Positions 19,063 to 27,866 of a stretch of DNA of 64,000 nucleotides are shown here, piece by piece. Within the stretch, counting starts at the first letter, position 1; each line of letters starts with the position of its first letter. This DNA is from Massilia sp. ZL223 (GTDB lineage: Bacteria > Pseudomonadota > Gammaproteobacteria > Burkholderiales > Burkholderiaceae_D): assembly GCF_018119395.1 (NCBI RefSeq), contig NZ_JAGPWD010000001.1, forward strand, positions 62,001 through 126,000. The letters are read 5' to 3'. The position numbers and the translations under genes were made by a program. The notes below the pieces were generated by a model. It searched no databases. It was not told the DNA's origin and saw only the letters and a list, made by a program, of their open reading frames with translations.

Positions 19063-19560
19063 TCAAGCGGGGAGAGTCATGGCCTGGGCCGCCGCGGTCT
19101 GCTCGGCGCGGAAGGCCAGCAGGCGCTGGGCCAATGCATCGTCGGTGGCGGCAAGCATCGCCACCGCGGTCAGGGCCGCGTTGGCGGCGCCGGCTTCGCC
19201 GATGGCGAAGGTCGACACCGGCACGCCTTTCGGCATCTGCACGATCGACAGCAGCGAATCTTCGCCGCGCAGGTACTTCGACGGCACCGGCACGCCGAGC
19301 ACCGGCACGATGGTCTTGGCGGCCACCATGCCCGGCAGGTGGGCGGCGCCCCCTGCCCCGGCGATGATGGCGCGCAGGCCGCGTTCGCGCGCGGTCTCGG
19401 CATAGGTGAACATCTCGTCCGGCATGCGGTGCGCGGAGATCACCTGCGCCTCGAAGGGTACGCCGAACTGCTTCAGGACGTCCACGGCGTTCTTCATCAC
19501 GTCCCAATCCGACGAGGAACCCATGATCACGCCGACCAGCGGCTTGTTCTGCTCACTCAT
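19063..19560 (-). CDS. purE: N5-carboxyaminoimidazole ribonucleotide mutase PurE
   Basis: PurE moves the carboxyl group of N5-CAIR to carbon 4, giving CAIR for purine synthesis. The 165-residue class I protein shows [13 protein letters not shown] (about 10-22), the ISAHRMPD loop and [11 protein letters not shown], with [20 protein letters not shown] in the core. It works with PurK, encoded directly downstream, and PurC, encoded three bases upstream. Confidence 0.95.
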   Translation of the reverse strand: MSEQNKPLVGVIMGSSSDWDVMKNAVDVLKQFGVPFEAQVISAHRMPDEMFTYAETARERGLRAIIAGAGGAAHLPGMVAAKTIVPVLGVPVPSKYLRGEDSLLSIVQMPKGVPVSTFAIGEAGAANAALTAVAMLAATDDALAQRLLAFRAEQTAAAQAMTLPA

Positions 19561-19563
19561 CGT

Positions 19564-20460
19564 TCAGGCCTTCAGCTTCTCGCCGGTCAGGCGTTCGATG
19601 GCTTCGAAGTACTTGGCCTGGGTTTTCTCGATCACTTCCTGCGGCAGGGCCGGCGCCGGTGCGGTCTTCGGCCAGTCGGTCAGGGTTTCCAGGTAGTCGC
19701 GCACGAACTGCTTGTCGAAGGACGGCGGCGACATGCCCGGCGCGTAGGAATCGGCCGGCCAGAAGCGCGAGGAGTCGGCGGTCAGGACTTCGTCCATCAG
19801 GTGCAGGACGCCGTTCTCGTCCAGGCCGAATTCGAACTTGGTGTCGGCGATGATGATGCCGCGGGTGGCGGCGTACTCGGCGGCGGCGGTGTACAGCGCG
19901 ATGCTGACGTCGCGCATTTTCGCGGCGAGTTCCTTGCCGATGCGGTTTTCCATCTCTTCGAAGGAGATGTTCTCGTCGTGCTCGCCGATGTCGGCCTTGG
20001 CGGCCGGGGTGAACAGCGGCTGGGGCAGCTTGTCGGCCTGGCGCAGGCCGGCCGGCAGCTGGATGCCGCAGATGGCGCCGCTTGCCTGATAGTCCTTCCA
20101 GCCGGAACCGATGATGTAGCCGCGCACGACGGCTTCCACCAGGATCGGCTTGAGGCGCTTGGCCACGACGGCGCGGCCGCGCACTTGTTCCACTTCGTTC
20201 GGGGCGACCACGGACTCCGGCGCCACGCCGGTCAGGTGGTTCGGCACGATGTGGCCGAGCTTCTCGAACCAGAAGTCGCTCATCTGGTTCAGCACCATGC
20301 CCTTGCCCGGGATCGGCTCGTTCATGACCACGTCGAAAGCCGACAGGCGGTCGGTGGTGACGATCAGGATCTTGTCGTCGCCGACGGCGTAGTTGTCGCG
20401 CACTTTGCCGCGGCCGAGCAGTGGCAGGGACTGGATAGTGGATTCGTAGAGGCTGTTCAT
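19564..20460 (-). CDS. purC: Phosphoribosylaminoimidazole-succinocarboxamide synthase PurC
   Basis: PurC condenses CAIR with aspartate using ATP. The 298-residue protein has [13 protein letters not shown] near residue 15, the [18 protein letters not shown] segment, [13 protein letters not shown], and [10 protein letters not shown]. It is the first gene of the purC-purE-purK-sua5 run; the upstream gap holds a REP-like pair, so a promoter for the purine operon may lie between that pair and the start. Confidence 0.95.
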   Translation of the reverse strand: MNSLYESTIQSLPLLGRGKVRDNYAVGDDKILIVTTDRLSAFDVVMNEPIPGKGMVLNQMSDFWFEKLGHIVPNHLTGVAPESVVAPNEVEQVRGRAVVAKRLKPILVEAVVRGYIIGSGWKDYQASGAICGIQLPAGLRQADKLPQPLFTPAAKADIGEHDENISFEEMENRIGKELAAKMRDVSIALYTAAAEYAATRGIIIADTKFEFGLDENGVLHLMDEVLTADSSRFWPADSYAPGMSPPSFDKQFVRDYLETLTDWPKTAPAPALPQEVIEKTQAKYFEAIERLTGEKLKA

Positions 20461-20601
20461 AGAAGGGATATCAGGGAAACAGTGCCGGCGAATGGGGCGC
20501 CGGTTTGGGGGTGTTCAGGCCTGGAAGGCCTGCTGAATGCGTAATTTTACGTCAATTCGCATCTCGCCGCCGCCGACCGAAGGCCAGGGCATATACCTAC
20601 C

Positions 20602-20710
20602 GCCGTCATCCCCGCGAAGGCGGGGATCCAAGTTTGCTTGCGTTGCGATCCTGCGTGAGCTTGCCGCTGTGCTGCGAACTTGGGTTCCCGCCTACGCGGG
20701 AACGACGTTT
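20602..20710. repeat. Inverted pair of REP-like units in the fba-purC gap
   Basis: Here unit B (20602-20635) comes first and unit A (20676-20710) second, the reverse order of the other two pairs. They fill most of the 323-base gap between fba and purC, both on the minus strand. No other feature was recognised in that gap. Confidence 0.78.
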
Positions 20711-20783
20711 GAGGGTGCGGGACGAATCTTGCTGAGCGTGTCCGCAGCCGCCGGAAAGCAACTGCAGGCACGCCTACATCATC

Positions 20784-21848
20784 TTACTGAACGATCTGCG
20801 CCAGTTCGCCAGCCTTGTAGCGCTCGGCCATCTTGTCCAGCGGGATAGCCTTGATCTTGCCTGCCTGGCCTTCGCAACCGAAGGACAGGTAACGGGCCTT
20901 GCACACTTCCATCGCGGCTTCGCGCGCCGGCTTCAGGTAGTCGCGCGGGTCGAACTTCGACGGGTTCTGGAACATGTACTTGCGGATCGCAGCGGTCATG
21001 GCCAGGCGGATGTCGGTGTCGATGTTGATCTTGCGCACGCCGTGCTTGATGCCTTCCTGGATCTCTTCGACCGGCACGCCATAGGTTTCCTTCATGTCGC
21101 CGCCGAATTCGCGGATGATGGCCAGCAGTTCCTGCGGCACCGACGACGAACCGTGCATCACCAGGTGGGTGTTCGGGATGCGGGCGTGGATTTCCTTGAT
21201 GCGGTCGATCGCCAGGATGTCGCCGGTCGGCTTGCGGGTGAACTTGTAGGCGCCGTGCGAGGTGCCGATGGCGATCGCCAGCGCGTCGCACTGGGTCTTG
21301 GCCACGAAGTCGGCGGCTTGCGCCACGTCGGTCAGCAGCTGTTCGCGGGTCATGGTGCCGTCCGCGCCGTGGCCGTCTTCCTTGTCGCCCTTCATGGTTT
21401 CCAGCGAGCCCAGCACGCCCAGCTCGGCTTCGACGGTCACGCCGATCGAGTGCGCGAACTTGACGACTTCCTTCGAGACTTCGACGTTGTACTCATACGA
21501 AGCCACCGACTTGCCGTCGGCTTCGAGCGAGCCGTCCATCATCACCGAGGTGAAGCCCGAACGGATCGCGGCCATGCAGACCGCCGGCGACTGGCCGTGG
21601 TCCTGGTGCATGACGACCGGGATGTGCGGGTAGGCTTCGACGGCGGCGTCGATCAGGTGGCGCAGGAAGGCTTCGCCCGCGTACTTGCGCGCGCCGGCCG
21701 AGGCCTGCATGATCACCGGCGCGTTGACCGCGTCGGCGGCAGCCATGATGGCCTGCACCTGTTCCAGGTTGTTGACGTTGAATGCCGGCAGGCCGTAACC
21801 GTGTTCGGCGGCGTGGTCCAGCAGTTGACGCATTGATACGAGTGCCAT
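20784..21848 (-). CDS. fba: Fructose-bisphosphate aldolase, class II
   Basis: The zinc enzyme splits or forms fructose-1,6-bisphosphate. The 354-residue chain shows [22 protein letters not shown] (Zn-binding His), [36 protein letters not shown] and [10 protein letters not shown], which match the Calvin-type class IIB aldolases common in betaproteobacteria. ATG 21848 is preceded by GGGAG eight bases away. It follows pyk by 18 bases in the pgk-pyk-fba series. Confidence 0.95.
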   Translation of the reverse strand: MALVSMRQLLDHAAEHGYGLPAFNVNNLEQVQAIMAAADAVNAPVIMQASAGARKYAGEAFLRHLIDAAVEAYPHIPVVMHQDHGQSPAVCMAAIRSGFTSVMMDGSLEADGKSVASYEYNVEVSKEVVKFAHSIGVTVEAELGVLGSLETMKGDKEDGHGADGTMTREQLLTDVAQAADFVAKTQCDALAIAIGTSHGAYKFTRKPTGDILAIDRIKEIHARIPNTHLVMHGSSSVPQELLAIIREFGGDMKETYGVPVEEIQEGIKHGVRKINIDTDIRLAMTAAIRKYMFQNPSKFDPRDYLKPAREAAMEVCKARYLSFGCEGQAGKIKAIPLDKMAERYKAGELAQIVQ

Positions 21849-21866
21849 GGGTTTACTCCCAAACAA

Positions 21867-23345
21867 TTAAGAAACTAGTTCGTCCAGCTCGCCGACGCGC
21901 ACGATCTTGAGCGCGTTGGTGCCGCCGGCCTGCCCCATCGGCGAGCCCCAGGTCACGACGATCAGGTCACCCTTGCGGACCATGCCTTCGTTGATCAGGA
22001 CTTCTTCCGCGCGGCGCAGCACGGCGTGGCTCCCGCCTTCCTGCAGAAGATGGAATGCTCGCACGTTCCGGTACAGGGACGCCTTGCGCTGCGTCGCCTG
22101 CAGCGGGGTCAGTGCGAAGATGGGGGTGTCGATCGAGTGACGGCTCATCCACAGTGCGGTCGAGCCCGATTCGGTCAGCGCCACGATGGCCTTCACGCGC
22201 AGGTGGTGCGCGGTGAACAGGGTGCCGTAGGCGATCGACTGGTCGATGCGGGTGAACTGGACGTTGAGGAAATCGGCGTCACGCTTGTTGTATTCGGATT
22301 GTTCCGCCTCCAGGCAGATCGCGGCCATCATCTCGACCGTTTCCACCGGATACTTGCCCGATGCGGTCTCGGCCGAGGTCATGACGGCGTCGGTGCCGTC
22401 CAGCACGGCGTTGGCCACGTCCGAGACTTCGGCGCGGGTCGGCACGGCGTTGACGATCATCGACTCCATCATCTGGGTCGCGGTGATGGCCAGTTTGTTG
22501 GAGGCGCGCGCCATCTGGATCATGCGCTTCTGCAGCGCCGGCACGGCGGCGTTGCCGACTTCGACCGCCAGGTCGCCGCGGGCGACCATGATGCCGTCGG
22601 AGGCGTCCAGGATTTCCTGCAGCACCGGAATGGCTTCGGCGCGTTCGATCTTGGCGATCATCATCGGCTTGTGGCCGTAGGGTTCGCCGGCGATGTTGGC
22701 CAGCTGGCGCGCCATTTCCATGTCGGTGGCGTTCTTCGGGAAGGAGATCGCCAGGTAGTCGGCCTGGAAGCTCATCGCGGTCTTGATGTCTTCCATGTCC
22801 TTGGCGGTCAGGGCCGGTGCGGTCAGGCCGCCGCCCTGGCGGTTGATGCCCTTGTTGTTCGACAGCTCGCCGCCGACCTTGACGGTGGTGCAGATCTCGT
22901 GGCCGTTGACCTTGTCGACGACCAGCACGATCAGGCCATCGTTCAGCAGCAGCTTGTCGCCGGGCTTGACGTCGCGCGGCAGGGCCTTGTAGTCGAGGCC
23001 GACGCGTTCCTGGTTGCCCAGCTCGCCGTTCTCGCCCCATTTCGCGTCCAGGATGAACTTGTCGCCATTGTTCAGGAAGATCTTGCCTTCTTCAAACTTG
23101 CCGACGCGGATCTTCGGCCCCTGCATGTCGGCCATGATCGCCACCTCGGTGCCGCACTCGGCGGCGGCGCGGCGCACCAGCGCTGCGCGGTCGATGTGGT
23201 CCTGGGCCCGTCCGTGCGAGAAATTCAGGCGCACGACGTCGACGCCGGCGCGGATCATTTTCACGAGGATGTCGAAGTCGGTCGACGCCGGGCCGATGGT
23301 GGCAACGATCTTGGTGGCGTTGTACAGGGGGCGCGCAGCTTGCAT
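21867..23345 (-). CDS. pyk: Pyruvate kinase
   Basis: This enzyme converts phosphoenolpyruvate and ADP to pyruvate and ATP, the last step of glycolysis. Its 492 residues include TKIVATIGPAS at the N-terminus, VRLNFSHG, the signature IMVARGDLAVEVG, ATQMMESM, and the C-terminal allosteric domain ending in VTWGSPMGQAGGTNALKIVRVG. AAGGAT precedes the ATG by about nine bases. It lies between pgk and fba on the same strand, with an intercistronic hairpin on the pgk side. Confidence 0.96.
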   Translation of the reverse strand: MQAARPLYNATKIVATIGPASTDFDILVKMIRAGVDVVRLNFSHGRAQDHIDRAALVRRAAAECGTEVAIMADMQGPKIRVGKFEEGKIFLNNGDKFILDAKWGENGELGNQERVGLDYKALPRDVKPGDKLLLNDGLIVLVVDKVNGHEICTTVKVGGELSNNKGINRQGGGLTAPALTAKDMEDIKTAMSFQADYLAISFPKNATDMEMARQLANIAGEPYGHKPMMIAKIERAEAIPVLQEILDASDGIMVARGDLAVEVGNAAVPALQKRMIQMARASNKLAITATQMMESMIVNAVPTRAEVSDVANAVLDGTDAVMTSAETASGKYPVETVEMMAAICLEAEQSEYNKRDADFLNVQFTRIDQSIAYGTLFTAHHLRVKAIVALTESGSTALWMSRHSIDTPIFALTPLQATQRKASLYRNVRAFHLLQEGGSHAVLRRAEEVLINEGMVRKGDLIVVTWGSPMGQAGGTNALKIVRVGELDELVS

Positions 23346-23373
23346 GGGTTGGAATCCTTGATTCTGAAAGAGA

Positions 23374-23396
23374 AGCGCAGCCTTCTAGGCTGCGCT
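23374..23396 (-). terminator. Intercistronic hairpin between pgk and pyk
   Basis: A perfect 9-bp stem AGCGCAGCC/GGCTGCGCT with a five-base loop is followed on the minus strand by TCTCTTTC. It sits just after the pgk stop and before the pyk ribosome site. It could be a partial terminator, an attenuator or an RNA-stabilising hairpin that sets the pgk:pyk ratio. Confidence 0.5.
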
Positions 23397-23401
23397 GGTA
23401 C

Positions 23402-24607
23402 TTATTGGGCGTTACGCTGGAGCAGGATCTCGACTGCCGGCAAGGTCTTCCCTTCGAGGAACTCGAGGAAGGCGCCGCCGCCGGTCGAGATGTAGCCGAT
23501 CTGGTCGCTGATGTCGTACTTGGCGATCGCGGCCAGGGTGTCGCCGCCGCCGGCGATCGAGAAGCCTTCCGACTTGGCGATGGCCATGGCCAGGGTCTTG
23601 GTGCCTTCGGCGAACTGGTCGAACTCGAACACGCCCACCGGGCCGTTCCAGACGATGGTGCCGGCCTTGGCGACCTGCTCCGCCAGCATGGCGGCGGTCT
23701 TCGGGCCGATGTCCAGGATCATGTCGTCGTCCGCCACGTCGGCCACGTCCTTGACGGTGGCGGCGGCGGTCGGCGCGAATTCCTTGGCGCACACGACGTC
23801 GACAGGGATAGGCACCTGGGCGCCGCGCTTGGCCATCATGTCGATGATCTGCTTCGCTTCGCCGACCAGGTCGTTCTCGACCAGCGACTTGCCGATGTTC
23901 AGGCCGACGGCCTTCATGAACGTGTTGGCGATGCCGCCGCCGACGATCAGGTTATCCACCTTCTCTGCCAGGCTCTGCAGGATCGACAGCTTGCTCGAGA
24001 CCTTGGAACCGGCCACGATGGCCAGCAGCGGACGCTTCGGCTGGCCCAGGGCCTTGCCCAGGGCGTCCAGTTCGGCGGCCAGCAGCGGGCCGGCGGCGAC
24101 CACGGGCGCGAATTTCGCGATGCCGTGGGTGGTGGCTTCGGCGCGGTGCGCAGTGCCGAAAGCGTCGTTGACATAGACGTCGCACAGCTTGGCCATCTTC
24201 TGGGCCAGCTCGTCGCTGTTCTTCTTCTCGCCCTTGTTGACGCGGCAGTTTTCCAGCAGGACCACCTGGCCCGGCGCGACCTCGACGCCGTCGACCCAGT
24301 TCTGCTTCAGCTCGACCGGCTGGCCCAGCAGCTCGGACAGGCGCTTGGCGACCGGCGCCAGGCTGTCTTCCGGCTTGAACTCGCCTTCGGTCGGACGGCC
24401 CAGGTGCGAGGTCACCATCACCGCGGCGCCGGCCTTGAGGGCGGCCTGGATCGCCGGCACCGAGGCGCGGATGCGGGTGTCTTCGGTGATATTGCCGGCA
24501 TCATCTTGCGGCACGTTCAGGTCAGCACGGATGAAAACACGCTTGTTTTTCAGCGCGTCGCGGTCGATCAGGTCTTGCAGACGGGTGAAGCGGAGAACGG
24601 CGTCCAT
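23402..24607 (-). CDS. pgk: Phosphoglycerate kinase
   Basis: The enzyme exchanges phosphate between 1,3-bisphosphoglycerate and ADP. The 401-residue protein has [13 protein letters not shown] near residue 24, [54 protein letters not shown] and the nucleotide loop [11 protein letters not shown]. It heads the pgk-pyk-fba series. The gap to the upstream azlD gene is 38 bases, so a separate promoter is not obvious. Confidence 0.96.
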   Translation of the reverse strand: MDAVLRFTRLQDLIDRDALKNKRVFIRADLNVPQDDAGNITEDTRIRASVPAIQAALKAGAAVMVTSHLGRPTEGEFKPEDSLAPVAKRLSELLGQPVELKQNWVDGVEVAPGQVVLLENCRVNKGEKKNSDELAQKMAKLCDVYVNDAFGTAHRAEATTHGIAKFAPVVAAGPLLAAELDALGKALGQPKRPLLAIVAGSKVSSKLSILQSLAEKVDNLIVGGGIANTFMKAVGLNIGKSLVENDLVGEAKQIIDMMAKRGAQVPIPVDVVCAKEFAPTAAATVKDVADVADDDMILDIGPKTAAMLAEQVAKAGTIVWNGPVGVFEFDQFAEGTKTLAMAIAKSEGFSIAGGGDTLAAIAKYDISDQIGYISTGGGAFLEFLEGKTLPAVEILLQRNAQ

Positions 24608-24645
24608 TGGTCAGCGGTGAGATAGTGAAAAAACGTCATTGTACA

Positions 24646-24990
24646 TTAGGCGACGGGCCCGAAAATGTGTAACACACGCAACAGTGTAAAGACGGCCATG
24701 CCGAATATGATCGTCAACAGCATGTTCCGGCGCCACAGGTAGAAACCCAGGGCCGCGAGGCCGGCCAGCAGCTTGGGATTTGTCCATTCCAGCTCGGTCT
24801 GGCCTTGGGCGTCGATCAGGATGTCGGGTGCGATGATGGCCGCCAGCGCGCAGGCAGGGGCGTAGCGCAGCATTTCCTGGACCCGCGGCGGAATGGTGAT
24901 GCGGTGCCCGATCAGCCAGAACGAGCTGCGGGTGGCGAAAGTGGCGACGCACAGCACGCCGATGACCACCCAGATTTCCCAGTCAGCCAT
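24646..24990 (-). CDS. azlD: AzlD family branched-chain amino acid transport subunit
   Basis: The 114-residue inner-membrane protein has three to four hydrophobic helices and the family marks ATFATRSSF, RVQEMLRYAPACALAAIIAPDIL and LLAGLAALGFYLWRRNMLLTI. AzlD acts with AzlC as a branched-chain amino acid exporter. It overlaps the azlC stop by eight bases, showing translational coupling. Confidence 0.88.
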   Translation of the reverse strand: MADWEIWVVIGVLCVATFATRSSFWLIGHRITIPPRVQEMLRYAPACALAAIIAPDILIDAQGQTELEWTNPKLLAGLAALGFYLWRRNMLLTIIFGMAVFTLLRVLHIFGPVA

Positions 24991-25732
24991 GACGCGCCTT
25001 TCGCTTGGTGAAGGTTTCTTCGATAAACATGGCGGTCACCATGCCGACCACCACCGCCAGGAGCAGGCCCAGCTTGTAGGGCAGCCCGTAGGCGAGCACG
25101 GCCACCGCGCCGGCCACGACCACGCCGCACAGGGCGGCGTTATTGATAATCAGGGGTACCATGACGCACAGGATGGCCAGGGTGCCGGCAAAGCCCAGCC
25201 CCCACTCGCTCGGGACGGCGCTGCCGAGGAAGATGCCGATCACGGAACCGATCTGCCAGGCGAACCAGTTCGGAATCACCAGCGCTTTCAGGTAGGCCAG
25301 CTTGCCGGGCGCCGGCTCGGCGCTCGGATAGCGCTGCAGGAACATGGCCACGGTGAGGTCGCCGGACACATAGCCGAGCAGCATGCGCTGCTTCCACGGC
25401 AGGTGCGCGAAATGCGGCCCCAGCAGCGCGGAAAAGATCACGAAACGCAGGTTGACAACCAGGGCGGTAGCGAAGATGACCCAGATCGGGGCCTGGGCGG
25501 CGATCAGTGGCAGCGATGCGAGCTGGGCGGAACCGGCGAACACCAGCAGGGTCATACCGATGGACTGGGGCACGCTCAGGCCGCTCTTGACCATGGCGAT
25601 GCCCACCACCAGGCCCCAGGCGGCGATGCCGAACAGGGTCGGCAGGCCGGTCTTGAAACCTTCATCCCAGGCCGCGCGGTCGGCGGCGTCCTGGCCGGCA
25701 GGAGACAGTCCCTGTGGGTCGCCGTCCTTCAT
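24983..25732 (-). CDS. azlC: AzlC family branched-chain amino acid exporter subunit
   Basis: The 249-residue membrane protein is the larger partner of AzlD. Family marks include GFKTGLPTLFGIAAWGLV, LLVFAGSAQLA, VVNLRFVIFSALL and VIPNWFAWQIGS, with about seven predicted helices. The ATG at 25732 is chosen because CAGGAT lies upstream; a TTG 15 bases earlier lacks a ribosome site. The exported substrate is inferred from family, not from sequence. Confidence 0.88.
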   Translation of the reverse strand: MKDGDPQGLSPAGQDAADRAAWDEGFKTGLPTLFGIAAWGLVVGIAMVKSGLSVPQSIGMTLLVFAGSAQLASLPLIAAQAPIWVIFATALVVNLRFVIFSALLGPHFAHLPWKQRMLLGYVSGDLTVAMFLQRYPSAEPAPGKLAYLKALVIPNWFAWQIGSVIGIFLGSAVPSEWGLGFAGTLAILCVMVPLIINNAALCGVVVAGAVAVLAYGLPYKLGLLLAVVVGMVTAMFIEETFTKRKARHG

Positions 25733-26062
25733 GTGGTAATCCTGCAACGGGCCATGGCCCCCGCGGCGGACTTGAAACGCTTGGGTGTGAAACGCATTTT
25801 GGAGGGGGAGCCGGAGACGGCGCAGCTGCGCCCGGGCTCGAATGTGATCAGCCTGTTATTTTAGCGGCCATTCCGGCAACGAGTATGAATCCGTTAAAAT
25901 CGTATCTTTGGGAACCTCGAAAAACCTACTGCGCGTTGCACTGCCGGTTTGCGATGCTCGCTGTACATTCGTACAGCTGCGCTTCTCAACCAGCATTGCT
26001 GCCGCTCGCTACGGTTTTTCGAGGTTCCCCTTTGCAAAAACTTCCCTAACGGAGAGAACCAG
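25733..26062. other. Gene-free 330-base region between azlC and the zinc-finger gene
   Basis: The region holds the divergent upstream sequences of both genes and the 17-bp inverted-repeat element at 25910-26029. No coding frame in it looks real. Confidence 0.6.
25910..26029. repeat. 120-bp element bounded by perfect 17-bp inverted repeats
   Basis: The left arm GGGAACCTCGAAAAACC (25910-25926) is the exact reverse complement of the right arm at 26013-26029. Between them lies a second hairpin GCTGTAC-ATTC-GTACAGC (25960-25977). The right arm ends 33 bases before the zinc-finger gene, so the structure may be in its 5' leader. It could be a small mobile or REP-class element, or a structured leader. 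Confidence 0.7.
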
Positions 26063-26257
26063 ATGAACCAAAAGACGATGCCTGTGGTGGAACTCGAGGC
26101 CAAAGACCTGCCGGCATATTGCCCGAATCCGGCAATGCCGCTGTGGTCCTCGCACCCGCGCGTCTTCCTCGACTTCGACCACCACGGCGAAGCCAAGTGC
26201 CCCTACTGCGGCACCCAGTACCGCCTCGCGCCGGGCACCGTGCTGAAGCACCATTGA
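26063..26257 (+). CDS. Small zinc-finger protein (CHCC type)
   Basis: The 64-residue protein ends in CPYCGTQYRLAPG and has DFDHHGEAKCPYC, the pattern of the small zf-CHCC domain found in bacterial proteins related to the NDUFS6 zinc subunit of complex I. Candidate ligands are an N-terminal Cys (AYCPNP), the His residues and the CPYC pair. GGAGAG lies six bases upstream of the ATG. It starts soon after an inverted-repeat element and is followed closely by a hydrolase gene on the same strand. Confidence 0.82.
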   Translation: MNQKTMPVVELEAKDLPAYCPNPAMPLWSSHPRVFLDFDHHGEAKCPYCGTQYRLAPGTVLKHH

Positions 26258-26288
26258 CCCACCCTGCGGCGCCTGGCGCCGCTCACCC

Positions 26289-27272
26289 ATGAACTATCGT
26301 GCCCCTTCCTGGCTGCCGGGCGGCCATTTGCAGACGATCTATCCGGCGACCTGCATCGCCAAGCCGGAGCTCGCCTACCGGCGCGAGCGCTGGCACAGCC
26401 ATGACGGCGACTTCATCGACGTCGATTTCGTGGACGGCCAGCCCGGCAAGCCGCTGGTAGTGCTGTTCCACGGCCTGGAAGGCTCCTCGCACAGCCATTA
26501 CGCCCGCAGCCTGATGGCCGCCCTGAAAGCGCGCGGCTGGTCGGGCGCCGTGCCGCATTTCCGCGGCTGCTCGGGCGAGCCGAACCTGACGCCCCGCTTC
26601 TACCACTCGGGCGATGCCCACGAAGTCGACTGGATCGTGCGCAAGCTGCGCGCGCACCACACCGGCATCCTGTACGCCGCCGGCGTTTCGCTGGGCGGCA
26701 ACGCCCTGCTGCGCTGGCTGGGCGAATCGGGCCACGGCGCGGAAATCGTCGACGGCGCCTGCGCCATCTCGGCCCCGCTCGACCTGGCGCGCGGCGGCGA
26801 AGCGCTGTCGTCCGGCTTCAATATGGTCTACACGCGGATGTTCCTGCAGACGCTCAAGCCCAAGTGCCTGGCCAAGCTGGAGCAGTTCCCCGGCCTGTTC
26901 GACCGCGAGGCCCTGATGCGGGCGCGCGACCTGTACGCCTTCGACAACGTGGTGACCGCGCCGCTGCACGGCTACCGCGACACCGACGACTACTGGCACC
27001 GCGCCAGCGCCCGCCACGTGCTGGACGCCATCACGGTGCCGACCCTGGTGCTGAACGCGCGCAACGATCCCTTCCTGCCGGGCGCCCACCTGCCGCAGAG
27101 CGCATCGAAGGCGGTGACCCTGGAGTATCCGGAGCACGGCGGCCACGTCGGCTTCGCCGCAGGTCCCTTCCCGGGCCGCATCGACTGGCTGCCGCAAAAG
27201 ATCCTCCACTTCTTCGACCAGCTTGCCGCCACCCGCGCGCCGGATGCCGCGCAGCTGTGCGATGCTGGCTGA
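26289..27272 (+). CDS. YheT-family alpha/beta hydrolase
   Basis: The 327-residue protein starts with YRAPSWLPGGHLQTIYPA, a signature of the YheT group. The oxyanion region is VVLFHGLEGSSHSHYAR, followed by VPHFRGCSGEPN and the nucleophile elbow GVSLGGNALLRWLGE (Ser about 139). Later come the acid in NARNDPFLPG and the His in PEHGGHVGF. It is probably a cytoplasmic serine esterase; the substrate is unknown. The next gene begins five bases after its stop, so they form an operon. Confidence 0.88.
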   Translation: MNYRAPSWLPGGHLQTIYPATCIAKPELAYRRERWHSHDGDFIDVDFVDGQPGKPLVVLFHGLEGSSHSHYARSLMAALKARGWSGAVPHFRGCSGEPNLTPRFYHSGDAHEVDWIVRKLRAHHTGILYAAGVSLGGNALLRWLGESGHGAEIVDGACAISAPLDLARGGEALSSGFNMVYTRMFLQTLKPKCLAKLEQFPGLFDREALMRARDLYAFDNVVTAPLHGYRDTDDYWHRASARHVLDAITVPTLVLNARNDPFLPGAHLPQSASKAVTLEYPEHGGHVGFAAGPFPGRIDWLPQKILHFFDQLAATRAPDAAQLCDAG

Positions 27273-27276
27273 CACT

Positions 27277-27864
27277 ATGGACGACATCGTTAAACAGGCA
27301 ATGGCCAAGTGGCCGAACGTGCCGCACTGCTACGGCTGGCTGGCGCTGGATGCGCGCGGCGGCTGGCGCATGCGCGACGAAGCGGCCCAGCGCGCCAACG
27401 CGCCGGGCGACCGGCTGACCAATCCGGCCCTGGTGGGCTTCATCAACCGTAATTACCTGCACGACGAGCACGGCAACTGGTATTTCCAGAACGGGCCGCA
27501 GCGCGTCTACGTTAACCTGGAAGCGACGCCCTTCATCGCGCGCACCGATCCGCAACAGGGGCTGGTGCTGCAGACGGGGCAAGCGCTGGCGAAGGTCGAA
27601 CGGGTATTCCTGCTGGATTCCGGCGCGCTGCTGTTCCAGGCCGGCGAGGTGATCGCGCAGCTGGACGACCGCGACATGGCGCAGGTGCTGGGCATGCTGG
27701 AACTGGATGGCGAACCGGCCTCGGACGAAGCGGTGATGGCATGGCTGGACAAGGGCGCCGGCGAACTGGCGCTGCCGTGGAACGGCAGCCGGATCGCGCT
27801 CGAACGCCTTGGCGCGCAGGATGCGCCGCAGCGCTTCGGCTACCGGACGATCCCGAGCGCCTGA
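27277..27864 (+). CDS. Conserved hypothetical protein, downstream partner of the YheT gene
   Basis: The 195-residue protein has no signal peptide or membrane helix. It begins MDDIVKQAMAKWPNVPHCYG and contains FINRNYLHDEHGNWYFQNGP followed by VYVNLEATPF, a pattern I recognise as a conserved betaproteobacterial protein of unknown function. The start is five bases after the hydrolase stop. No catalytic signature is visible. Its linkage to the hydrolase suggests a shared task. Confidence 0.75.
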   Translation: MDDIVKQAMAKWPNVPHCYGWLALDARGGWRMRDEAAQRANAPGDRLTNPALVGFINRNYLHDEHGNWYFQNGPQRVYVNLEATPFIARTDPQQGLVLQTGQALAKVERVFLLDSGALLFQAGEVIAQLDDRDMAQVLGMLELDGEPASDEAVMAWLDKGAGELALPWNGSRIALERLGAQDAPQRFGYRTIPSA

Positions 27865-27866
27865 GC

